Source of the DNA: B21-G16 sp003644825 [NCBI: Candidatus Zhuqueibacterota bacterium]
GTDB taxonomy: Bacteria; SM23-31; B21-G16
Direction: 5' to 3'
Assembly (NCBI GenBank): GCA_003644825.1
Contig: QNDJ01000022.1
Coordinates: 1 to 11,004 of the forward strand
Length of the DNA: 11,004 bases
A model generated the notes under the pieces. It worked only from the letters and a program-made list of their open reading frames with translations. It searched no databases and was not told the DNA's origin. Below, piece after piece: positions 1 to 6,609 of the stretch (position 1 is its first letter; every line of letters begins with the position of its first letter). A program made the translations under genes and the position numbers.

Positions 1-2
1 AT

Positions 3-404
3 ATTTCTCCAAGGTCAGCAATGATTCGTTCGGCAATAATTCCAGGATGGGGACAATGGAGTAATGGGAAAAGACTGAAGAGTTTTCTGGTTGCTTCTGT
101 TGAATCTTATTTAATTGTAAGATTCGTTGATTATTATCAAAAGTATAGTAAAACAGAGGATGAAAAGGAAAAAGAGTTTTTTAGAGACCAGCGGAGTAAA
201 TATGGATGGTGGTTACTTCTTGCTTATATTTTAAGTTTAATGGATGCTTATGTTGATGCATATTTAAAAGATTTTAATAAAAATATGGATATAAATTATT
301 CAAGATTAAATTTTTCGATGAATTTTTTACAACGGAGCAGGCATCCCGGGGAGATGCATATTTTTTCTTTATTAGTATCTTTTGAGAATAAAACTCTGAG
401 GTGA
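3..404 (+). CDS. DUF5683-type small membrane protein (5' end outside window)
   Basis: The reading frame is open to the left edge of the window. The residues just before the first ATG (position 21), ISPRSAM, continue directly into RSAIIPGWGQWSNGK, and this whole stretch resembles the SPxxAxxxSxxxPGxGQxYNxKxxK signature of the DUF5683 family. The true start is therefore probably upstream and the ATG at 21 is internal. Two hydrophobic segments follow (about residues 22-37 and 62-77 counted from that ATG). The second runs into DAYVDAYLKDF, which matches the family's usual DAxVDAHLxxF ending of the membrane region. The last 40 residues are polar with short beta-like stretches. The family is common in Bacteroidetes and related FCB bacteria and has no known function. 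Three bases separate it from the transporter gene. The family call is from pattern memory and fairly secure; the cellular role is unknown. Confidence 0.75.
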   Translation: MSPRSAMIRSAIIPGWGQWSNGKRLKSFLVASVESYLIVRFVDYYQKYSKTEDEKEKEFFRDQRSKYGWWLLLAYILSLMDAYVDAYLKDFNKNMDINYSRLNFSMNFLQRSRHPGEMHIFSLLVSFENKTLR

Positions 405-405
405 T
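398..405 (+). promoter_or_regulatory. Shine-Dalgarno sequence of the NSS transporter gene
   Basis: GAGGTGAT lies four to five bases before the ATG at 408 and overlaps the stop codon of the preceding gene (402-404). It is one of only two good ribosome binding sites in the window. It supports 408 as the transporter start over the out-of-frame ATG at 404. Confidence 0.7.
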
Positions 406-407
406 GA

Positions 408-1778
408 ATGGAATTGAAAGAAACCCAGAGAGGTATCTGGAGTTCCAAGATTGGTTTTATACTTGCAGCAGCGGGTTCGGCTGTTGGGCTTGGTAATATA
501 TGGCGCTTCCCGACTGTTGCAGGCCGAAGTGGAGGTGCTGCATTTGTCGTTTTATATCTTTTTTGTGTTGTAATTGTTGGATTACCGGTAATGATTGCTG
601 AACTCTCAATTGGAAGACATACAAGAAAAAATCCAGTAGGTGCTTTCGAAAAACTTGCCCCCCATTCAGGCTGGAAATATCTGGGTGTACTCGGAATTGT
701 TACCGGTATAGCAATTCTTTCCTTTTATGCGGTAATAGCAGGATGGATTATAGGATATTTCTTTAAAGCTGTGGGTGGAGAGTTCCAGAGAATTTCTACC
801 GCAGCGGAGTCTGAAATGATATTTACTGGTTTTGCAAGAAACCCTTTTTACCAGATGCTTCTTCTTGGTATATTTATATTGCTGACATCTCTGGTTATAT
901 GGCGTGGAGTGAAAGGTGGGATAGAAAAATGGTCTAAAATTCTGATGCCTATATTAATTGTCATACTCATTTCCCTTGTGATAAGGTCAGTAACACTGCC
1001 CGGTTCTTCAAAGGGGTTAGCTTTCTATTTAAAACCCGATTTTAGTAAGATGAATTTTAAGATACTGCTGGAAGCCCTTGGGCAGGCACTTTTTTCCTTA
1101 AGCCTTGGAATGGGAACAATGATAACCTATGGAAGCTATATTCAAAAAAGAGATAACCTCTCAACATCGGCTCTATATGTGTGTATATTTGATACGGCTA
1201 TAGCAATACTTGCAGGTTTTATGATTTTCCCTGCACTGTTTGCAATGGGTATGAAACCGGATATCGGTCCTTCGTTGATATTTCAGGTTATTCCTGCTAT
1301 GCTGGCACGAATGCCGGGTGGCTACTTTTTTGGTATTGGAGTATTCCTTCTAATAGCTATTGCTGCTTTAACTTCTACAATATCGCTTCTCGAGGTTCCT
1401 GTTGCTTACGTTGTTGATGAAAAAGGATGGAGTAGAAGTAAGGCTGTGACTGTTATGGGAAGTATTGCATTTATTTTTGGAATATTTTCGGCTCTTTCAA
1501 ATGGCGCATTAGAATTCCTGACAAAATTGCCGGCTATTAATACCAGTTTTCTCAATGTAATGGATACAGCTTTTTCGAAGTTTTCACTTGCAATTGGTTC
1601 TCTTCTTGAATCTTTATTTTTAGGATGGATATGGGGCACAGCAAAAGCTATTGAAGAGATTGAAGGCGAAGGAGTAATTTTTAAATATAAAAAAGTGTGG
1701 ATTCCATTTATAAAAGTAATTACTCCTTTATTAATTCTCATTATATTTGGAGATTTATTAAGGAGAACATTTTTTTAA
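408..1778 (+). CDS. Sodium:neurotransmitter symporter (NSS/SNF family) transporter
   Basis: Inner-membrane Na+-coupled symporter of the LeuT/MhsT type, most likely for an amino acid. At 456 residues it has the usual bacterial length, with about 11 membrane helices. Helix 1 carries the family signature GSAVGLGNIWRFP (residues 23-35), with the expected sodium-site residues Ala25 and Asn30 and gate Arg33. Tyr107 in helix 3 matches the substrate-binding tyrosine of LeuT. Helix 6 has FSLSLGMG (229-236), where LeuT has FTLSLGFG. Helix 8 has AALTS (319-323), matching the second sodium site. Asp386 in helix 10 matches the outer-gate aspartate. Every key position I can align is intact, so it should be functional. 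Pocket changes relative to LeuT (Thr to Ser at 230, Phe to Met at 235) leave the substrate open. The PHP gene follows after 9 bp with no good ribosome binding site. The family is certain; amino acid substrate is inferred from relatives. Confidence 0.95.
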   Translation: MELKETQRGIWSSKIGFILAAAGSAVGLGNIWRFPTVAGRSGGAAFVVLYLFCVVIVGLPVMIAELSIGRHTRKNPVGAFEKLAPHSGWKYLGVLGIVTGIAILSFYAVIAGWIIGYFFKAVGGEFQRISTAAESEMIFTGFARNPFYQMLLLGIFILLTSLVIWRGVKGGIEKWSKILMPILIVILISLVIRSVTLPGSSKGLAFYLKPDFSKMNFKILLEALGQALFSLSLGMGTMITYGSYIQKRDNLSTSALYVCIFDTAIAILAGFMIFPALFAMGMKPDIGPSLIFQVIPAMLARMPGGYFFGIGVFLLIAIAALTSTISLLEVPVAYVVDEKGWSRSKAVTVMGSIAFIFGIFSALSNGALEFLTKLPAINTSFLNVMDTAFSKFSLAIGSLLESLFLGWIWGTAKAIEEIEGEGVIFKYKKVWIPFIKVITPLLILIIFGDLLRRTFF

Positions 1779-1787
1779 CTGTTAAAT

Positions 1788-2843
1788 ATGAAAGAATTAA
1801 CAGGAGCAATACACATACATACAAAATTTTCAGACGGGACAAAGGATGTTCCTGAAATTATAGATATTGCAAGAGAAGTGGGGCTGGATTTCCTGATGTT
1901 CAGTGACCATCATACTCTTGAGCCAAAAAGATTGGGGTTTGAAGGATGGCATGGGAATCTACTGGTTTTTATAGGATATGAAATTAATGATAAAGATGAT
2001 AATAATCATTATCTCGCATTTAATATAGAAAAAGAGTTAAATAATCACCTTACGCCAGAAGAATACGTAAGAATCATTAAGGAAAAAGGAGGTTTCGGGA
2101 TTATTGCTCATCCGGATGAACAGGGAAGCAAAATAGAAAGATTCAGAACTTTTCCTTGGAAAAACTGGGAGATAAATGGATACTCCTGTATTGAGATATG
2201 GAACCAGATGTCTGAATGGAAAGAAGGGCTCACAAAAAGAAATCAGCTCTGGAAACTATTACATCCGAGAAAATCCCTGAAAGGACCAAAACAGATTACT
2301 TTGAAAAGGTGGGATGAAATTAATAAAATAAGAAAGGTGGGGGGTATTGGTGGTCTGGATGTGCACGCTGTTCATTACAGATTGTTTAAGATATTCCCTG
2401 TTATTATATATAGATATAAGGTTCATTTTAAATCAATAAGAACCCATGTTTTAATTGATGATAGCCTTTTTAAAAATAATTCACTGCCAGCTTTCGAAAA
2501 AGTAAAAGTGAAATTTTATCACTCTCTTTCCAGTGGAAGGTGTTTTATATCAAACTTTGCTCTGGGGGATGCAAGGAATTTTAGATTCCTTTGTGAATCC
2601 GGAAACAATATTGTGGAAACAGGAGAAGATTTAATTAAAAATGAGGGTAGAATTAAGTTTCATTGTAATCTTCCATTAAAAGGAGAAGTCAGATTATTTA
2701 AAGATTCTGTGCTAAAGGATAAAAAAAGGGGGAAAGAAGTTAGTTTTAGCTGTGATGAACCGGGAATTTATAGAGTCGAGGTTTATAGAAAAAGAAAACC
2801 CTGGATTTACTCAAATCCGATAAGAGTTCTAAAAAATGAATAA
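1788..2843 (+). CDS. PHP-domain metal-dependent phosphoesterase
   Basis: Predicted cytoplasmic hydrolase of the polymerase-and-histidinol-phosphatase (PHP) superfamily, 351 residues. The metal-binding motifs occur in order: HIHTKFSDG (His9, His11, Asp16), SDHH (Asp40-His42), GYEIN (Glu65), HYLAFN (His74), IIAHPDE (His108) and GGLDVHA (Asp191, His193). The set looks complete for a three-metal site. After about residue 262 there is a separate beta-rich region ending in PGIYRVEVY and PWIYSNPIRVL, a C-terminal element seen in many stand-alone PHP proteins of the CehA type. The sequence has no polymerase or HisK-specific features, and the substrate cannot be told from sequence. The stop codon overlaps the start of purF by 8 bp (ATGAATAA), which suggests coupled translation. 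Fold and metal site are confident; exact activity is unknown. Confidence 0.88.
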   Translation: MKELTGAIHIHTKFSDGTKDVPEIIDIAREVGLDFLMFSDHHTLEPKRLGFEGWHGNLLVFIGYEINDKDDNNHYLAFNIEKELNNHLTPEEYVRIIKEKGGFGIIAHPDEQGSKIERFRTFPWKNWEINGYSCIEIWNQMSEWKEGLTKRNQLWKLLHPRKSLKGPKQITLKRWDEINKIRKVGGIGGLDVHAVHYRLFKIFPVIIYRYKVHFKSIRTHVLIDDSLFKNNSLPAFEKVKVKFYHSLSSGRCFISNFALGDARNFRFLCESGNNIVETGEDLIKNEGRIKFHCNLPLKGEVRLFKDSVLKDKKRGKEVSFSCDEPGIYRVEVYRKRKPWIYSNPIRVLKNE

Positions 2844-4269
2844 TATAGATAAACCCGGAGAAAACTGTGCTGTTTTCGGGATATATGGTCATAAAGAAGC
2901 CTCGAAACTGACCTATCTTGGTCTTTATTCACTTCAGCACAGGGGGCAGGAAGGTTGTGGAATAGTTTCTTCTGATGGAAGTGAAGTATTCGTTCATAAA
3001 GGAAGAGGACTTGTCTCAGATGTTTTTTCTTCACCCGGGATATTTCGTCATCTTAAAGGGTATATAGCAATAGGACATAACAGATATTCTACTACTGGTT
3101 CTAACCTTCCTTCCAATGTTCAACCATTTGTAGTCGAATGTAGGGATGGACCTCTTGCAATATCCCACAATGGTAACTTCGTAAATACAAATTTTCTAAG
3201 AAAATTACTGGTCAAAGAAGGGTCAATTTTTCAGACTTCGACGGACTCTGAGCTTCTTGTTCATATAATAGCCAGGTCAAAAGAAGAAAACCTGGTTCTG
3301 AAACTGAAAGAGTGCCTTGCAAAAATCAAGGGTGCCTACTCTATTGTTATGCTGGTCAAAGATAAACTTATTGCTGTAAGAGACCCCAATGGTTTCAGAC
3401 CCCTTTGTATAGGTAAAAAGAGAAATTGTTATATAATAACTTCTGAATCGTGTGCCCTTGACCTTTTAGGGGCAGAATATCAACGGGATGTGAAACCAGG
3501 AGAACTTATTGTAATAGATAAAAATGGTTTAAGTTCCCACCAGATATTTCAACCGGAAAAATTGACTTTTTGTATATTTGAATTTATATATTTTTCCAGA
3601 CCTGATAGCAAAATCTTCGGAGAATATGTTGATAAAACAAGAAGAAAACTGGGTAAAAATTTAGCCCTTGAAAAACCAGCAAATGCAGATATTGTTATTT
3701 CTGTTCCCGATTCAAGTAATACTGCTGCCCTGGGATATTCTCATAAATCAGGAATAAAATTTGAATTGGGTTTAATAAGAAACCATTATATTGGAAGAAC
3801 ATTTATTCAACCGAGTCAACCATTGAGAGACTTCAATGTAAAGGTTAAGTTTAATGCTGTTGGCGGTGTCATTAAAAATAGAAGAATCGTGGTGGTAGAA
3901 GATTCCATTGTAAGAGGAACTACATTGAAAATGCTGGCAAGATTAATTAAAAATGCAGGTGCCAAGGAAATTCATATAAGGGTATCTTCACCACCAATTC
4001 GGTATCCATGTTATTACGGGATGGATTTCCCTACTGAAGAAGAGCTTATAGCCAGTTCTCTTTCGGTTGAGGAAATTAGAAAATTCCTGAATGTTGATTC
4101 TTTAGGGTATTTATCCATTCAGGGATTACTTGATTCAGTTCCAAAAAATGATGCCGGCTTCTGTAATGCTTGTTTCAGCGGGGATTATCCTGTTCCGATT
4201 GAAGAGAGATTGTTAAAGAATCAATATGAAATTTTTAACCATATACATTTAAGTGACAAAGTAAGATAA
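2836..4269 (+). CDS. purF: Amidophosphoribosyltransferase (iron-sulfur type)
   Basis: Catalyses the first committed step of purine synthesis: PRPP plus glutamine gives 5-phosphoribosylamine, glutamate and pyrophosphate. It is 477 residues, close to the 476 of the Bacillus subtilis enzyme. Cys11 in ENCAVFGIYG is the expected N-terminal nucleophile after removal of a 10-residue propeptide. Glutaminase-domain motifs include SLQHRGQEG (32-40), GHNRYSTTG (80-88) and SHNGN (110-114). The PRPP loop is VVVEDSIVRGTT (352-363). Cys246, Cys392, Cys443 and Cys446 align with the four [4Fe-4S] ligands of the Bacillus enzyme, so this is the oxygen-sensitive, self-processing class rather than the E. coli class. 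No other purine gene is in the window. It overlaps the PHP gene by 8 bp and the ferredoxin follows after 22 bp. The identification is certain; cluster content is inferred by alignment from memory. Confidence 0.98.
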   Translation: MNNIDKPGENCAVFGIYGHKEASKLTYLGLYSLQHRGQEGCGIVSSDGSEVFVHKGRGLVSDVFSSPGIFRHLKGYIAIGHNRYSTTGSNLPSNVQPFVVECRDGPLAISHNGNFVNTNFLRKLLVKEGSIFQTSTDSELLVHIIARSKEENLVLKLKECLAKIKGAYSIVMLVKDKLIAVRDPNGFRPLCIGKKRNCYIITSESCALDLLGAEYQRDVKPGELIVIDKNGLSSHQIFQPEKLTFCIFEFIYFSRPDSKIFGEYVDKTRRKLGKNLALEKPANADIVISVPDSSNTAALGYSHKSGIKFELGLIRNHYIGRTFIQPSQPLRDFNVKVKFNAVGGVIKNRRIVVVEDSIVRGTTLKMLARLIKNAGAKEIHIRVSSPPIRYPCYYGMDFPTEEELIASSLSVEEIRKFLNVDSLGYLSIQGLLDSVPKNDAGFCNACFSGDYPVPIEERLLKNQYEIFNHIHLSDKVR

Positions 4270-4291
4270 AGTATATTCTTAGTTTCTAAAA

Positions 4292-4471
4292 TTGCTAAAG
4301 GTAAATATTGAACTGTGTGATTTATGTGGATTGTGTGTGGGAGTGTGCCCGGAAGATGCTCTTTATCTTTCCGAAGTCAAACTTATAATCATTCAGGAAA
4401 AATGCAGTTTATGTTTATATTGTGTAAATTGTTGTCCATTCAGGGCAATATCAGTAGTAAAAGAAAAGTAA
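4292..4471 (+). CDS. Small 2[4Fe-4S] ferredoxin (TTG start)
   Basis: A 59-residue ORF between purF and the reductase gene, with no ATG in frame. Translation from TTG at 4292 gives MLKVNIELCDLCGLCVGVCP, and the in-frame stop TAG at 4280-4282 limits any earlier start. The two cluster motifs are complete. Cys9, Cys12, Cys15 and Cys19-Pro form the first; Cys38, Cys41, Cys44 and Cys48-Pro form the second, with an extra Cys at 47. This is the classic bacterial/archaeal dicluster ferredoxin of about 55-60 residues, a soluble low-potential one-electron carrier. No clear Shine-Dalgarno sequence precedes the TTG, so the exact start is less sure than the gene; AUU at 4307 is a less likely alternative. 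It lies 27 bp before a geranylgeranyl-reductase-family flavoprotein, its likely electron acceptor. Cysteine spacing makes chance very unlikely. Confidence 0.92.
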   Translation: MLKVNIELCDLCGLCVGVCPEDALYLSEVKLIIIQEKCSLCLYCVNCCPFRAISVVKEK

Positions 4472-4498
4472 TTTAAGGATAATACTCTGTGCCTGAAG

Positions 4499-5680
4499 AT
4501 GATAAAAGAAATTGATTATGATATTATAATAGTAGGAGGAGGACCAGCAGGAACCACTTCTGCATATTATTCTGCTTTAAATGGAGCAAAGGTGATACTA
4601 TTTGAGCGACATTTATGTATAGGAAACCCTGTTAGATGTGCAGAAGGTGTTAGCAGAAGGGGACTTGAGGAATTTTTTAATCCAGATGAACTCCAGGGTA
4701 TCAATCGTGTAAATAAATTACAGATTTTTGCTCCATCAGGTGCTTTTGTTACTATTAAGACAGATGAAGTCGGATATATTATTAACAGAAAAGTCTTTGA
4801 TTTTAACCTTGCAAAGCGAGCATCTGAAAAAGGAGTGAAAATTATTACAAGGGCAAACGTAATTGATTTAATTAACAGAAATGGAAAAATAGAAGGAGTA
4901 AAAGTTGTTCATCTCGGAAAAGAATATGATATATACGGTAAAATAATTATAGGTGCAGATGGAATCGAATCCAGAGTTGGTAAGTTATCAGGATTGAGAA
5001 AATCGTTTAAGCTGGATGAAATAGATTCCTGTGTTCAGGCGACAATTTACAGTAAAGAAATTGACAATGATATTTGCAGGGTATATTTCGGGCACGATAT
5101 TGCTCCTGGTGGATATGCCTGGATTTTTCCCAGGGGAGACAATACCGCAAATGCAGGGCTCGGTATTTCTGGAGTTGCCTCTAAGAAACAGGCTCCTGTG
5201 GATTATCTCAGAAAATTTCTTGAAAGGAGTTTTTCTGAATATTCTGTTTTAGCAATCATAGGTGGAGGTGTGCCCTGTGCAAAGGTTCTTAAAGAACTGG
5301 TAATTGATAATGTTATTCTTGTGGGGGATGCTGCCCATCAAACAAATCCCCTTACAGGTGGTGGTATAATAAATGCAATGAGAGCAGGCAAAATTGCAGG
5401 TGAAATAGCCGCCACCGCAATAAAAGAAAATGATTGTTCAGAAAAGTTCCTTAGAAAATATGAAACCGAATGGAAAAAACTCTATGGAAATAGACACTCT
5501 GCATTGTATAGATTGAAAAAATCAGTATACAGTATTTCCGATGATGTTCTTAACAGGATAGCATACTCTATGAATAGATTATCGGAAGAAGAAAGAACCC
5601 TTGCAAATACCTTTAAGATAGCTCTAAAAGAAAAACCTAAACTGGTTCTGGATGCTCTGAAGATATTTTCGGGTGTTTAA
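4499..5680 (+). CDS. Geranylgeranyl reductase family FAD-dependent oxidoreductase
   Basis: Flavoprotein of 393 residues that probably reduces isoprenoid double bonds in a membrane lipid, quinone tail or polyprenol. The N-terminal dinucleotide-binding motif is IIIVGGGPAG (9-18). PVRCAEG (44-50) contains Cys47, the cysteine motif typical of the GGR family. IGADG (151-155), GGYAWIFPRG (204-213) with ANAGLG (217-222), and GDAAHQTNPLTGGGI (276-290) complete the family pattern. It has no membrane helix and is expected to be peripheral. The ferredoxin gene immediately upstream suggests ferredoxin rather than NADPH as donor. ATG at 4499 gives the normal start for the family, but the best Shine-Dalgarno-like bases (AAGGA, 4475-4479) are 19 bases away and fit an in-frame CTG at 4487 better. 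It could also act as another GGR-like dehydrogenase; family is confident, substrate is not. Confidence 0.88.
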   Translation: MIKEIDYDIIIVGGGPAGTTSAYYSALNGAKVILFERHLCIGNPVRCAEGVSRRGLEEFFNPDELQGINRVNKLQIFAPSGAFVTIKTDEVGYIINRKVFDFNLAKRASEKGVKIITRANVIDLINRNGKIEGVKVVHLGKEYDIYGKIIIGADGIESRVGKLSGLRKSFKLDEIDSCVQATIYSKEIDNDICRVYFGHDIAPGGYAWIFPRGDNTANAGLGISGVASKKQAPVDYLRKFLERSFSEYSVLAIIGGGVPCAKVLKELVIDNVILVGDAAHQTNPLTGGGIINAMRAGKIAGEIAATAIKENDCSEKFLRKYETEWKKLYGNRHSALYRLKKSVYSISDDVLNRIAYSMNRLSEEERTLANTFKIALKEKPKLVLDALKIFSGV

Positions 5681-5683
5681 AAA

Positions 5684-6607
5684 ATGAAACCTGTTTTTGA
5701 AAAATTTAAAACTGGATTATACAAAACAAGGATTACCCTCTTTTGCAAGTTGAAAGATGTAATATCGAGGGGTAAAAAGTTTAACCAGGAATTTATTGAA
5801 AACATAGAGGAAATTTTGATTGAAAGTGATATAGGTATTGAAACAACAATGTATTTGATGGATGAGTTGAAAGAACAATACAGAAAAAATAAAAATTTTG
5901 ATACTTCAACTGTTCTTGGAATCATAAAGAAAAAGTTGAAAGAAATAATGATGGAATGCAATACTCCTGAAATCTCGGAAAGGAAACAGGAAAAACCTTA
6001 TGTTATTCTTGTTGTAGGGGTTAATGGAACGGGGAAAACAACAACTATTGGTAAACTGGCTTATAAGTATAAAAAAGAGGGTAAATCAGTTCTTCTTTCT
6101 GCGGCAGATACTTTCAGAGCTGCTGCTGTTGAACAGCTTGATATATGGCGGAAAAGAGCAGGTGCTGATATTGTAAAAACGAAATACGGTGCAGACCCTG
6201 CCTCTGTCGCTTACGATTCCCTGCAGGCTGCTATTTCAAGAAATATTGATGTTCTTATCATCGATACTGCGGGAAGGCTTCATACAAAAGTAAACCTTAT
6301 GGAAGAATTAAAAAAAATTAAAAGGATTCTTAAGAAGATTAAACCGTCAGCACCTGATGAAACATTGCTTGTTCTTGATGCGGTTACAGGGCAAAATTCT
6401 CTTACTCAGGCAAAAGAGTTCAATGATGCCATAGGTATTGATGGAATAGTCCTAACAAAACTTGATGGAACTGCAAAAGGTGGTATTATCGTTCCTATTT
6501 TAAAAGAACTTAAAATTCCTGTAAAATATGTTGGTATGGGAGAAAAAGTAACAGACCTTGCATTATTTGATTCAGAAACTTTTATCAATGCATTAATATG
6601 TGATTAA
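5684..6607 (+). CDS. ftsY: Signal recognition particle receptor FtsY
   Basis: GTPase that docks SRP-ribosome complexes at the inner membrane by forming a heterodimer with Ffh. The 307 residues cover only the N domain (about 1-95, starting with KTGLYKTR) and the G domain. GTPase motifs are GVNGTGKTTTIGKLA (112-126), DTFRAAAVEQL (142-152), DTAGR (194-198), TKLDGTAKGG (258-267) and GMGEKVTDLALFD (284-296). The closing GMGEKxxDLxxFD and the AAAVEQL form are typical of FtsY and separate it from Ffh and FlhF. The long acidic A domain of E. coli FtsY is absent, as in many bacteria, so membrane binding would rely on the N-terminal amphipathic helix. It starts 3 bp after the reductase stop with no strong ribosome binding site and ends 2 bp before rimO. 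The identification is certain. Confidence 0.97.
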   Translation: MKPVFEKFKTGLYKTRITLFCKLKDVISRGKKFNQEFIENIEEILIESDIGIETTMYLMDELKEQYRKNKNFDTSTVLGIIKKKLKEIMMECNTPEISERKQEKPYVILVVGVNGTGKTTTIGKLAYKYKKEGKSVLLSAADTFRAAAVEQLDIWRKRAGADIVKTKYGADPASVAYDSLQAAISRNIDVLIIDTAGRLHTKVNLMEELKKIKRILKKIKPSAPDETLLVLDAVTGQNSLTQAKEFNDAIGIDGIVLTKLDGTAKGGIIVPILKELKIPVKYVGMGEKVTDLALFDSETFINALICD

Positions 6608-6609
6608 TT

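Noticed and set aside
1406-1741. 111-codon open frame on the - strand inside the transporter gene
   Set aside because: It lies wholly within the well-supported NSS gene, has no recognisable domain, and is explained by the low stop frequency opposite a hydrophobic coding region.
1761-1765. AGGAG in the 3' end of the transporter gene, considered as ribosome binding site of the PHP gene
   Set aside because: It is more than 20 bases from the ATG at 1788, too far for normal initiation.
2807-3034. 75-codon - strand frame over the PHP/purF junction
   Set aside because: It overlaps the start of purF, whose catalytic cysteine region is certain; no family resemblance and no ribosome binding site.
5031-5252. 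73-codon + strand frame inside the reductase gene
   Set aside because: It is out of frame within a conserved flavoprotein core (the YAWIFP motif region) and has no independent signal.
5677-5961. 94-codon - strand frame opposite the FtsY N domain
   Set aside because: Low-complexity Phe/Ile/Ser-rich translation, as expected for the complement of AT-rich, Lys/Glu-rich coding sequence.
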